A stretch of 64,000 nucleotides of DNA from Mycolicibacterium frederiksbergense (GTDB taxonomy: Bacteria > Actinomycetota > Actinomycetes > Mycobacteriales > Mycobacteriaceae): contig NZ_CP038799.1 in NCBI RefSeq assembly GCF_012223425.1, positions 3,518,249-3,582,248 of the forward strand. Reading direction: 5' to 3'. This document shows positions 17,378 through 26,137 of the stretch, piece by piece (positions within the stretch are counted from its first letter, which is position 1; each line of letters starts with the position of its first letter). The notes under the pieces were generated by a model. The model was not told the origin of the DNA. It saw nothing but the letters and a program-made list of their open reading frames with translations, and did no database searches. A program made the translations under genes and the position numbers.

Positions 17378-18484
17378 ATGACGTTCACGCTCGCCCCCGA
17401 TGCCACTCTGCTCACACCGCTGCGCGTCGGCGCGACCGAAGCCGCCAACCGGATCTTCATGGCACCGTTGACCCGCTCGCGCGCCCAATCCGATGGCACC
17501 CCATCGGATCTGGCCGCCGAGTACTACTCGCAGCGGGCCGGTGCCGGCATCATCATCAGCGAGGCCACCGCGGTGTGCGAGCAGGCCAACGGTGCCTACA
17601 TGAACACACCGGGCATCTACACCGACCGCCACCAGGCGGTGTGGTCGGAAATCGCGTCCGCGGTGCACGCCAAGGGCGGCAAGATGTTCGTCCAGCTGTG
17701 GCACGTCGGCCGGATGGCCCATCCCGAGATCAGTGGCTTCGATGTGGTCGCCCCGTCGGCCATCGCCGCCGACGCGGTGACCCACACTCCGTCGGGTAAG
17801 CAGCAGCTGACGGTGCCGCGGGCGCTGCGGGTCGACGAGATCGAGTCCATCGTCGGACAGTTCCGTTCCGCCGCGCGGCGCGCCGTCGACGCCGGTATGG
17901 ACGGGGTGGAGATCCACTCCGCCAACGGCTATCTGCTGCACGAGTTCCTCTCCGATGTCGTCAACGTCCGCACCGACGGCTACGGGGGTTCCCCGCAGAA
18001 CCGGGCCCGGTTCACCGCCGAGGTCGTGGAGGCCGTCGCCGACGAGATCGGCGCCGAGCGGGTCGGGCTGCGGATCTCGCCCGGAAACGCCGCGGGGGAC
18101 ATGCACGAGAACGACCCCGTCGGTGCCTACGAGGCCCTGCTGAATCGCATCGCGGGCCTGGGCATCGCCTACCTGCACGTGCTGATCGACCCGTCCACCC
18201 AGACCTTCGGGGCGCTCCGGGCGCTGTGGAGCGGCACCCTGGTGCTCAACACCGGGCGCGACACCGGCACCGACTTCTGCCAGCTGGAAAGCCTGGCGGA
18301 CTGGGGTGCCGCCAGCGCGGTCGCCGTCGGGCGGTCCTGGCTGGCCAACCCCGACCTGATCGACCGGTTGGTGCTCGGCGCCGAGCTGAACGAGCCCGAT
18401 GTGAGCACGTTCTACGCCTCCGGGCCGGCGGGGTACATCGACTACCCGACGCTCGACGAGCTGGCGGACGCCCGCCCCGCCTGA
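17378..18484 (+). CDS. Old yellow enzyme-family FMN alkene reductase (NemA-like)
   Basis: A 368-residue TIM-barrel flavoprotein of the N-ethylmaleimide reductase group. The substrate-binding His/Asn pair is intact (EIHSANGYLLHEFL). The start (LLTPLRVGATEAANRIFMAP) and the FMN-binding end (VAVGRSWLANPDLIDRL) fit the family. It reduces activated C=C bonds with NAD(P)H in the cytoplasm. It stands 57 bases after the E2 gene on the same strand and may be co-transcribed, but no functional link is apparent. It is followed by a large inverted repeat. Confidence 0.92.
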   Translation: MTFTLAPDATLLTPLRVGATEAANRIFMAPLTRSRAQSDGTPSDLAAEYYSQRAGAGIIISEATAVCEQANGAYMNTPGIYTDRHQAVWSEIASAVHAKGGKMFVQLWHVGRMAHPEISGFDVVAPSAIAADAVTHTPSGKQQLTVPRALRVDEIESIVGQFRSAARRAVDAGMDGVEIHSANGYLLHEFLSDVVNVRTDGYGGSPQNRARFTAEVVEAVADEIGAERVGLRISPGNAAGDMHENDPVGAYEALLNRIAGLGIAYLHVLIDPSTQTFGALRALWSGTLVLNTGRDTGTDFCQLESLADWGAASAVAVGRSWLANPDLIDRLVLGAELNEPDVSTFYASGPAGYIDYPTLDELADARPA

Positions 18485-18495
18485 ATCCCGGCGCT

Positions 18496-18552
18496 CGAAT
18501 GGCCACTTGTTGCACGTTTTCTCCCCGGAGGCGTGCGATAAGTGGCCATTCG
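18496..18552. repeat. 57-nt inverted repeat between the OYE gene and fadA
   Basis: Two 21-nt arms (18496-18516 and 18532-18552) around a 15-nt loop. Thirteen outer bases pair perfectly (CGAATGGCCACTT with AAGTGGCCATTCG), then three mismatches, then five more pairs (GCACG/CGTGC). There is no T-run after it, so it is not a classical intrinsic terminator. It could still end transcription of the OYE gene, or be a dispersed mycobacterial palindrome. Confidence 0.7.
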
Positions 18553-18573
18553 CGTATCGAGGAACAGACGCCC

Positions 18574-18589
18574 AACCAACAGGTTGGTT
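18574..18589. promoter_or_regulatory. Candidate TetR-type operator upstream of fadA
   Basis: AACCAACAGGTTGGTT is a 16-bp inverted repeat (two 7-bp arms around a central AG), 81 bases before the fadA ATG. Its length and form fit a TetR-family fatty-acid regulator. No matching regulator gene is adjacent, so the binding protein is not identified. Confidence 0.5.
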
Positions 18590-18670
18590 TGCGGTTTTGC
18601 TAGGCTGCGCGTCCAGTGGACTACCGTCCCGATGGACGTCCCCTGTCACCCACCCGAAAGGGAACAACAC

Positions 18671-19879
18671 ATGTCCGATGCCTTCATCTACGAGGCGATC
18701 CGCACGCCGCGCGGCAAGCAGCGCGGCGGCGCCCTCAACGAGATCAAGCCTGTGCGCCTGGTCGTCGGCCTGATCGACGAGCTCCGCTCCCGCTTCCCCG
18801 ATCTGGACGAGAACCTGATCAGCGACCTGATCCTGGGCGTCGTCTCCCCGGTCGGGGATCAGGGCGGCGATATCGCCCGCACCGCCACCCTGGTGGCCGG
18901 ACTGCCGGAGACCACCGGTGGCTTCCAGCTCAACCGCTTCTGCGCCTCCGGCCTGGAGGCCGTCAACCTGGCCGCCCAGAAGGTCGCCTCCGGATGGGAC
19001 GACCTGGTGCTCGCCGGTGGCGTCGAGTCGATGAGCCGGGTCCCGATGGGCGCCGACGGTGGCGCCTGGGCCTCTGATCCCGACACCAACTACCGCGTCG
19101 GCTTCGTCCCGCAGGGCATCGGCGCCGATCTGATCGCCACCATCGAGGGCTTCTCCCGCGAGGATGTCGACGCCTACGCCGCCCGCTCGCAGGAGCGCGC
19201 CGCCGCAGCATGGTCGGGCGGTTACTTCGCCAAGTCGGTCGTGCCGGTCAAGGACCAGAACGGCCTCGTCGTGCTGGACCATGACGAGCACATGCGTCCG
19301 GGTTCGACCGTGGAGAGCCTCGGCAAGCTGAAGACCGCGTTCGACGGTATCGGCGCCATGGGCGGGTTCGACGATGTGGCGCTGCAGAAGTACCACTACG
19401 TCGAGAAGATCAACCACATCCACACCGGTGGCAACAGCTCGGGCATCGTCGACGGCGCCGCCCTGGTGCTCATCGGCAGCGAGGCCGCAGGCAAGTCGCA
19501 GGGACTGACCCCGCGCGCCCGCGTCGTGGCGACCGCCACCAGCGGTGCCGATCCGGTCATCATGCTGACCGGCCCCACCCCGGCCACCAAGAAGGTGCTC
19601 GACCGCGCCGGGCTGACCGTCGATGACATCGACCTCTTCGAGCTGAACGAGGCCTTCGCTTCGGTGGTGCTGAAGTTCCAGAAGGATCTGGGCATCCCGG
19701 ACGAGAAGCTCAACGTCAACGGTGGCGCCATCGCGATGGGCCACCCGCTCGGCGCCACCGGCGCCATGATCACCGGCACCATGGTCGACGAGCTGGAGCG
19801 CCGCGGCGCCAAGCGTGCCCTGATCACGCTGTGTGTCGGCGGCGGCATGGGCGTGGCCACCATCATCGAGAGGGTCTGA
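18671..19879 (+). CDS. fadA: Acetyl-CoA acetyltransferase (3-ketoacyl-CoA thiolase) FadA
   Basis: A 402-residue thiolase. The acyl-accepting cysteine lies in NRFCASGLEAV, the active-site His in NGGAIAMGHPLG and the second Cys in LCVGGGMG at the C-terminus. It cleaves 3-ketoacyl-CoA to acetyl-CoA and a shortened acyl-CoA, the last step of beta-oxidation. The ATG at 18671 follows GAAAGGGAAC; an upstream in-frame ATG would cross the palindrome region and is rejected. fadB follows nine bases later. The pair corresponds to Rv0859-Rv0860 and would form a trifunctional-enzyme-like complex. Confidence 0.96.
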   Translation: MSDAFIYEAIRTPRGKQRGGALNEIKPVRLVVGLIDELRSRFPDLDENLISDLILGVVSPVGDQGGDIARTATLVAGLPETTGGFQLNRFCASGLEAVNLAAQKVASGWDDLVLAGGVESMSRVPMGADGGAWASDPDTNYRVGFVPQGIGADLIATIEGFSREDVDAYAARSQERAAAAWSGGYFAKSVVPVKDQNGLVVLDHDEHMRPGSTVESLGKLKTAFDGIGAMGGFDDVALQKYHYVEKINHIHTGGNSSGIVDGAALVLIGSEAAGKSQGLTPRARVVATATSGADPVIMLTGPTPATKKVLDRAGLTVDDIDLFELNEAFASVVLKFQKDLGIPDEKLNVNGGAIAMGHPLGATGAMITGTMVDELERRGAKRALITLCVGGGMGVATIIERV

Positions 19880-19888
19880 GGAAAAGTC

Positions 19889-22036
19889 ATGGCAGAGAAC
19901 ACTATTCAGTGGGACCAGGATGCCGACGGCATCGTCACGCTGACGCTGGACGACCCCACCGGCTCGGCCAACGTGATGAACGAGCACTACAAGGAATCCA
20001 TGCACAATGCGGTGGAACGCCTTGTGGCCGAGAAGGATTCGATCACCGGTGTGGTCATCGCGAGCGCGAAGAAGACCTTCTTCGCCGGCGGTGACCTCAA
20101 GGGCATGATCAACATCGGCCCCGACGACGCCCAGCAGGCGTTCGACGAGGTCGAATTCATCAAGGCCGACCTGCGCAAGCTGGAGACCCTCGGCAAGCCC
20201 GTCGTGACCGCCATCAACGGCGCCGCCCTCGGTGGCGGCCTGGAGATCGCACTGGCCACTCACCGCCGCATCGCCGCCGACGTCAAGGGTGTCGTGATCG
20301 GCCTGCCCGAGGTGACCCTGGGCCTGCTGCCCGGCGGCGGCGGTGTCGCCCGCACCGTGCGGCTGTTCGGCATCCAGAAGGCGTTCATGGAGGTCCTGAG
20401 CCAGGGCACCCGATTCAGCCCGGCCAAGGCCGAGGAGATCGGGCTGGTCCACGAGCTGGTCAAGAGCGTCGACGAGCTCATCCCGGCCGCCAAGAAGTGG
20501 ATCAAGGACAATCCGGAAGGTGGCGTGCAGCCCTGGGATGTCAAGGGCTACAAGATGCCCGGCGGCACCCCGTCCAGCCCCGGACTGGCCGCCATCCTGC
20601 CGTCCTTCCCGGCGCTGCTGAAGAAGCAGCTCAAGGGTGCGCCGATGCCGGCGCCGCGGGCGATCCTGAACGCGGCCGTCGAGGGCGCGCAGGTCGACTT
20701 CGACACCGCCACCCGCATCGAGAGCCGCTACTTCACCCAGCTGGTCACCGGCCAGGTGGCCAAGAACATGATCCAGGCGTTCTTCCTGGATCTGCAGGCG
20801 ATCAACGGCGGTGCCTCGCGGCCCGAGGGCATCGCGCCGGTCGAGATCCGCAAGATCGGTGTGCTGGGCGCGGGCATGATGGGCGCCGGTATCGCCTACG
20901 TCTCGGCCAAGGCCGGTTACGACGTGGTGCTCAAGGACGTCACCATCGAAGCGGCCCAGAAGGGCAAGGCGTACTCGGAGGCCATCGAGGCCAAGGCGCT
21001 CAAGCGTGGCAAGACCACCCAGGAGCGCAGCGACGCGCTGCTGGCCAAGATCACCCCGACGGCCGACGCTGCGGACTTCGCCGGTGTCGACTTCGTGATC
21101 GAAGCCGTCTTCGAGAGCCAGGAACTCAAGCACAAGGTGTTCCAGGAGATCGAGGACATCGTCGAGCCCAACGCCATCCTCGGCTCGAACACCTCCACGC
21201 TGCCCATCACCGGGCTGGCGACCGGGGTGAAGCGCCAGGAGGAATTCATCGGTATCCACTTCTTCAGCCCCGTCGACAAGATGCCGCTGGTGGAGATCAT
21301 CAAGGGCGAGAAGACCTCTGACGAGGCGCTGGCCCGGGTGTTCGACTACACCCTGGCCATCAAGAAGACCCCGATCGTGGTCAACGACAGCCGCGGCTTC
21401 TTCACCAGCCGCGTCATCGGCACCTTCGTCAACGAGGCGCTGGCCATGCTGGGTGAGGGTGTCGAGCCCGCCACCATCGAGCAGGCGGGCGCGCAGGCCG
21501 GCTACCCGGCGGCACCGCTGCAGCTCTCCGATGAGCTCAACCTGGAGCTCATGCACAAGATCGCGGTCGCGACCCGACAGGGCGTCGAGGAGGCCGGTGG
21601 CACCCACGTGCCGCACCCGGCCGAGGCCGTCGTGGAGAAGATGATCGAGATCGGCCGCCCCTCGCGGCTCAAGGGTGCCGGTTTCTACGAGTACGTCGAC
21701 GGCAAGCGCACCGGGCTGTGGCCTGGACTGAAGGAGACCTTCAACTCGGGCACCACGGAGATCCCGCTGCAGGACGCGATCGACCGCATGCTGTTCGCCG
21801 AGGCACTGGAGACCCAGAAGTGCCTCGACGAGGGTGTGCTCACCTCGACCGCCGACGCCAACATCGGCTCCATCATGGGTATCGGCTTCCCGCCCTACAC
21901 CGGTGGCTCCGCGCAGTTCATCGTCGGCTACGAAGGGCCCCTCGGGGTCGGCAAGGCCGCGTTCGTGGCCCGCGCCAAGGAACTGGCCGCCCGCTACGGC
22001 GACCGCTTCGACCCGCCCGCCTCGCTGGAGGCGTAG
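19889..22036 (+). CDS. fadB: Fatty-acid oxidation multifunctional protein FadB (enoyl-CoA hydratase / 3-hydroxyacyl-CoA dehydrogenase)
   Basis: A 715-residue alpha-subunit. The N-terminal crotonase domain (~1-290) has the oxyanion-hole segment FFAGGDLKG and the catalytic-Glu region LPEVTLGLLPGGGG. The NAD-binding domain starts at ~325 with IGVLGAGMMGAGIAYV and has the IGIHFFSPVDKMPLVEII segment of 3-hydroxyacyl-CoA dehydrogenases. It hydrates enoyl-CoA and oxidises the hydroxyacyl-CoA for FadA. It is the last gene of the operon, with a strong terminator 20 bases after the stop. Confidence 0.96.
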   Translation: MAENTIQWDQDADGIVTLTLDDPTGSANVMNEHYKESMHNAVERLVAEKDSITGVVIASAKKTFFAGGDLKGMINIGPDDAQQAFDEVEFIKADLRKLETLGKPVVTAINGAALGGGLEIALATHRRIAADVKGVVIGLPEVTLGLLPGGGGVARTVRLFGIQKAFMEVLSQGTRFSPAKAEEIGLVHELVKSVDELIPAAKKWIKDNPEGGVQPWDVKGYKMPGGTPSSPGLAAILPSFPALLKKQLKGAPMPAPRAILNAAVEGAQVDFDTATRIESRYFTQLVTGQVAKNMIQAFFLDLQAINGGASRPEGIAPVEIRKIGVLGAGMMGAGIAYVSAKAGYDVVLKDVTIEAAQKGKAYSEAIEAKALKRGKTTQERSDALLAKITPTADAADFAGVDFVIEAVFESQELKHKVFQEIEDIVEPNAILGSNTSTLPITGLATGVKRQEEFIGIHFFSPVDKMPLVEIIKGEKTSDEALARVFDYTLAIKKTPIVVNDSRGFFTSRVIGTFVNEALAMLGEGVEPATIEQAGAQAGYPAAPLQLSDELNLELMHKIAVATRQGVEEAGGTHVPHPAEAVVEKMIEIGRPSRLKGAGFYEYVDGKRTGLWPGLKETFNSGTTEIPLQDAIDRMLFAEALETQKCLDEGVLTSTADANIGSIMGIGFPPYTGGSAQFIVGYEGPLGVGKAAFVARAKELAARYGDRFDPPASLEA

Positions 22037-22055
22037 TCACGCGGTAAGACCAGAG

Positions 22056-22100
22056 ACCCCCGGGCCAGTCGTCCTCGAAGCGACCAGCCCGGGGGTTTCT
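22056..22100 (+). terminator. Intrinsic-type terminator of the fadAB operon
   Basis: ACCCCCGGGC (22056-22065) pairs with GCCCGGGGGT (22087-22096), with inner GTC/GAC pairing near the loop, followed by TTTCTTCG. It is a very stable GC stem with a short U-rich tail right after the fadB stop. Confidence 0.8.
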
Positions 22101-22286
22101 TCGTGCGTGCCGCCGAGTGCGCGGACGGCTGGACCCCGTGGGCCAGGCCGTTGGCGGCGTGCAGGCCGGCGGCGAAGGCTGCGAGGGTGCGGAAAGGCGT
22201 GCGCTTCTTCGTCATGGTGTCGACGATGCCGCAGCCTGGCGGGCGCGAACAGTGGCACTGGTGCCGCTATTCGATAACATAGTGAC

Positions 22287-23312
22287 ATGCATACGGTCGC
22301 GATTCTTGCCTATGACGGCATGTCCGGCTTCGAATCGGGCCTGGCCGCGGAGATCTTCGGGATGGCCGAGCTACCCGCCTTGTTCTCGGCCGGGGTCGCG
22401 CCGCCCGGATACGCGGTGCAGCTGTGCTCGGAGCAAGCCGAGGTCCGGATGCTCGGCGGGGCGACGGTGCGCACGTCCTATGGCATCGACGACCTGGCGG
22501 CCGCGGATACCGTGCTGATCCCCAGCGTGCGCGATGTGCGGCAACGCCCGTCGGACGGGCTCATCGACGCGATCAGGGCCGCCGATGCCCGCGGGGCGCG
22601 GCTGGTGTCGATCTGCTCGGGTGCGTTCGCGCTGGCCGCCGCCGGCGTGCTCGACGGTCGCTCGGCCACCACCCACTGGGTGTACGCCGACATGCTCGCC
22701 CGGCAATACCCCGAGATCGACGTCGACCCCGCGCCGCTCTACGTCGACAACGGGCGGGTGCTCACGAGTGCGGGTTGCGCGGCGGGGCTGGATCTCTGCC
22801 TGCACATCGTGCGGTCCGACCACGGGATGCGGGTCGCCAACGACGTCGCACGGCGACTGGTGATCTCCCCGCATCGCGCCGGTGGGCAGGCCCAGTACAT
22901 CGACACCCCGATCCCCGAGCCGACTGCCGACGGGCGGATCGCCGCCGGAATGGCTTGGGCGATAGAGCATCTCGACGGTCCGATCACCCTCGATGAGCTG
23001 GCCGCGCAGTCGACGATGTCGCGGCGCAGCTATCTGCGCCAGTTCGCCAAGGCCACCGGCACCACGCCCATCAAATGGCTCATCGAACAGCGCATCCAGG
23101 CCAGCCTCGCGTTGCTGGAGTCCTCCGATCTCTCGATCGAACAGATCTCGGCGCGCGTCGGATTCGAGTCCCCGGTGACCTTCCGTCACCACTTCGGCAA
23201 GCAGATGCACACCACGCCCAGCGACTACCGCAGTTGCTTCACCGGGTGGGCCGCGGTGTCCGGGGCACCCGCGCGGGCAGCGGGCGGGCTCGAGAACCCA
23301 CGGTCATTTTGA
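22287..23312 (+). CDS. GlxA-family transcriptional regulator (DJ-1/PfpI plus AraC HTH)
   Basis: A 341-residue regulator. Residues ~1-175 are a DJ-1/PfpI-like domain with the elbow SICSGAFALAAAG. Residues ~215-320 carry two AraC helix-turn-helix motifs (ITLDELAAQSTMSRRSYLRQF and LSIEQISARVGFESPVTFRHHF). These proteins activate nearby amine or aldehyde catabolic genes, but no obvious target is adjacent. A TAACAT -10 box ends six bases before the ATG, so the mRNA is probably leaderless. It is the first gene of the accessory stretch inserted between fadB and ercc3. Confidence 0.9.
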   Translation: MHTVAILAYDGMSGFESGLAAEIFGMAELPALFSAGVAPPGYAVQLCSEQAEVRMLGGATVRTSYGIDDLAAADTVLIPSVRDVRQRPSDGLIDAIRAADARGARLVSICSGAFALAAAGVLDGRSATTHWVYADMLARQYPEIDVDPAPLYVDNGRVLTSAGCAAGLDLCLHIVRSDHGMRVANDVARRLVISPHRAGGQAQYIDTPIPEPTADGRIAAGMAWAIEHLDGPITLDELAAQSTMSRRSYLRQFAKATGTTPIKWLIEQRIQASLALLESSDLSIEQISARVGFESPVTFRHHFGKQMHTTPSDYRSCFTGWAAVSGAPARAAGGLENPRSF

Positions 23313-23411
23313 CGCTTTGGTTAATAATGGGAGAACCCGCTATGAGCAGGGTTTCCAGCGGATACGTTGATGCTCCGGGTGTGATGAGCGCGTGCCGAAC
23401 AGGGGAGACCG

Positions 23412-24644
23412 ATGGACGCTTCAGTACCGCTGTGGTTCGGCAGAGGGATCGCGATCGCCGGCGCGAGCGCGATGGCGCTGCCCCCGATCAGCCCGATCAC
23501 GCCGGTGGCTTCGGCGTCGGTGTGGGAGGCGGGGGCATCGGTCAGGGCGATCTCACCTGAGGTCCAGCTGGCCGCGTTGGACCTGCCGTACCTCCTCACG
23601 CTGCCCGTCGTGCGGCAAGCCGTCAAGAACTGGGCCGAGAACTGGGTGGTCTACCTGGGCGGGCTCGCCAAAGCAGGCATCGGCACTGTGGAATCGCTGC
23701 TGTCGATTCCCGGTGTGACGAGAGAGATCATCCAAGAGGTCTTCGCGCTCAACTTCGTGGGAGCCTTCGAAACCTTCACGACGGCGATCCGCGACTCGGC
23801 GGTGGCCATCGGTGAGCCGCTGCTGAATTCGCTGGTGTGGCGCAACCAGAAGTACTACGTGGTGGAGGCCGCATTGCGGTCCGCGGTGCCGCAGGCATTC
23901 CTCGATGTGACCAACGGTTTCCTGGTGGCCGGAAACGTCGTTGTCGTCTCGCTCATCCAGGGAGTCCAGGATCTGGTGGGCGCGGTGCTGAGTTTCAATC
24001 TCGGCAACATCGTGGACGCCGTGATCGACGGCACCCGGAACTTTCTCCTCGCCATCGGCGAGGGCGCAGGCTCCATCATCGACGGGATCGAAGCCGCACA
24101 GTTGGGTATCGCCACCGCATTGGCGACGGCGCCGCCACCGCCGCCGTTCTCGGCCCTGCGGGCACCTTCGGTCGAATCCACGGTCGGTCTGGGTGGGGCC
24201 CAGTCCACCACCGGTCCGAACACCGTGACCCTGACGTTGGGGCAGGCCGGCGCCCACGCCGCCGAATCCGTTGTTGCCGAGGGAGTCCCGGCCGCACCTG
24301 ACGAGCTGATCGAGTCGCCGAAGGGTGAGGCGGAAGAACCCAAGGCCCAGGAGGGCGAAGGTGACAATCTGGAGCAGGAGGAAACCGAAGCGATCGGTGA
24401 GCCCGCGACCGACGGGGGAGCCGACGGCGAGGTGGGCGAAGAAGAGATCGACTCGGTGGATGCGCCGGACGTGGCCGATGGGGTGACCCCGCCGAAGGAC
24501 GATGACGAGGACGAGGAAGGCCCGGAAACTGGGCTGACCACACCGAAAGACACGGCCCCAGGCGCCGGCCCCGGTGCGGACGCCGGTGTCGGCTCGGTTG
24601 ACAAAGAAGCGAACGGCGACCCGAAGAGGGACGCTGCCGCATAG
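23412..24644 (+). CDS. Mycobacterial exported-type protein with hydrophobic N-half and acidic tail, function unknown
   Basis: A 410-residue protein I cannot assign to a function. Residues ~10-35 could be a signal segment. Residues ~45-235 are rich in Ala/Val/Ile/Leu, with amphipathic helices resembling those of many mycobacterial PE-PGRS-like or secreted proteins. A proline run (PPPPPPF) near residue 240 marks a boundary. Residues ~285-410 are low-complexity and very acidic (Glu/Asp/Gly/Pro). The start follows GGGGAG at good spacing. No enzymatic motif is seen. It could be a surface or PPE-like protein; the acidic tail is unusual. Confidence 0.7.
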   Translation: MDASVPLWFGRGIAIAGASAMALPPISPITPVASASVWEAGASVRAISPEVQLAALDLPYLLTLPVVRQAVKNWAENWVVYLGGLAKAGIGTVESLLSIPGVTREIIQEVFALNFVGAFETFTTAIRDSAVAIGEPLLNSLVWRNQKYYVVEAALRSAVPQAFLDVTNGFLVAGNVVVVSLIQGVQDLVGAVLSFNLGNIVDAVIDGTRNFLLAIGEGAGSIIDGIEAAQLGIATALATAPPPPPFSALRAPSVESTVGLGGAQSTTGPNTVTLTLGQAGAHAAESVVAEGVPAAPDELIESPKGEAEEPKAQEGEGDNLEQEETEAIGEPATDGGADGEVGEEEIDSVDAPDVADGVTPPKDDDEDEEGPETGLTTPKDTAPGAGPGADAGVGSVDKEANGDPKRDAAA

Positions 24645-24666
24645 CGTCAGGGTGCACAATGAACCC

Positions 24667-26122
24667 GTGACCGAAAGCTTTACCGAAAGGTTTGCGGCAG
24701 GCCTGGCGAGCTACCGTGACCGGCCGTGTATCGAGTTCGAGGGGCGCTGGCACTCCGGCGATCAGGTCGCTGCCTATGGCGCCGCCATCACCGCACTGCT
24801 CGACGCCGCCGGCTTCGCCCCGGACGCACCGGTCGGGGTGGTGGTGCGCAATCGCTATCCGCATGCCGCCGCCGTCATCGCGGCACTCGCGGCCGGTCGC
24901 CCGGCGGTGATGGTCTACTCGTTCCAGTCACCCGAGGCGATCGCCGCCGATATCGAACGCCTCGACGTCGCGGCCGTACTCGCCGACCCGCAGGACTGGA
25001 CCGATCCCGTCCTGGCCGCGGTGCACCGCATCGGCGCTGCCGGGGTCTCGCTGGGCGCCGAGGTGGCCGCGGTTGCCGAGGCCGACACCACCCGGCAGCG
25101 TCCGCAGGTGCACGGTGCCCTGGCCATCCTCACCAGCGGAACCACCGGGCCGCCCAAGCGATTCGTGGTGCGCTCCGCGGTACTGGAGCACACCGTGTTC
25201 AGCGTCACCGGGGGCAAGCGGCGCCCGATGAACCCCGGAACTCGTCTACTGGCCGCTCGGCGGGATCGGCGGTGTCTGCCAGCTGGTCACCGGTGTCTAC
25301 GTCGGCAAGCACATGGTGCTGATGGAGCGCTTCAGTGTGGCGGCCTGGGTTGATGTGGTGAAAAGACATGGTCTGCAACGCGTCGGCGTGCAACCGGCGG
25401 TGGTGCGCATGCTGCTGGAAGCCGACCTGCCCACCGCGGATCTGTCCTCGCTGCAGTTCGTCATGAGCGCGTCGGGCCCACTCGATGTGCCCACCCGCGA
25501 CGCCTTCGAGCAGCGTTACGGCATCCCGGTGCTCACCGCCTACGGTGCAACGGAATTCGCCGGTTCGGTATGCACCTGGACGCCGGATCTCTACCGGGAG
25601 TTCGGCGCCCGCAAACGCGCCAGTTCCGGACGTGCACTGCCCGGCGTCGAGGTCCGGATCATCGACGGCGACACCGGTGCCGCGGCACCGACCGGGGAGC
25701 CGGGCATCCTGACCGCGAAGGTCCCGCTGCTGGGCCCGGACTGGGTGCGTACCACCGATATTGCGTCGATCGACGAAGACGGGTTCATCACCGTGCACGG
25801 CCGGGCTGATGGCGCGATCAACCGGGGCGGCTTCAAGATCATCCCGGAAACGGTTCGGGGCGTGCTCATCTCGCATCCCGCGGTGCGCGATGCCGGAGTG
25901 GTCGGGGTGCCCGACGCCAGACTCGGGGAGGTGCCCTTCGCGGCCGTCGAGACCGTCCCGGGCGCGACCGCCACCGAATCGGACCTTCTCTCGGCCGTGC
26001 GCGCGGCGCTACCGGCACATCATGTTCCGGTCTCGGTCGTCTTCGTCGACGAGCTACCCCGCACCCCGTCGCTCAAGGTGAGCGTGCCCGGGGTGGCGGC
26101 GTTGTATCGGCCCGCGACGTAG
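24667..26122 (+). pseudogene. AMP-binding acyl-CoA synthetase/ligase interrupted by a frameshift
   Basis: Two adjacent frames join into one ~484-residue adenylate-forming enzyme. The first part starts at the GTG at 24667 and carries the P-loop-like ILTSGTTGPPKRF. The second carries TAYGATEFAG, WVRTTDIASIDEDGF, the GRADGAINRGGFKI hinge motif and a C-terminal PRTPSLKVS with the catalytic lysine. The frame changes in the CCCC run at 25233-25236; removing one C restores continuous NPELVYWPLGGIGG. It would activate a carboxylic acid as acyl-AMP/CoA. With every motif intact on both sides, a sequencing error or very recent mutation is likely. A CACAAT box ends six bases before the GTG. Confidence 0.85.
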
Positions 26123-26137
26123 AGCAGACTGTCGGTC

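Noticed and set aside
16976..21616. 1546-codon open frame on the minus strand opposite E2, OYE and fadA-fadB
   Set aside because: It is antisense to well-supported genes with full catalytic motifs. Its residues are His/Asp/Gly/Arg-rich, the usual shadow of GC-rich mycobacterial genes, and it has no domain.
21994..22288. Small minus-strand frames (73 and 83 codons) between fadB and the glxA-type gene
   Set aside because: Both run through the fadAB terminator hairpin and lack a recognisable domain. One (ATG 22215) has a weakly hydrophobic start and could be a small protein, but nothing else supports it.
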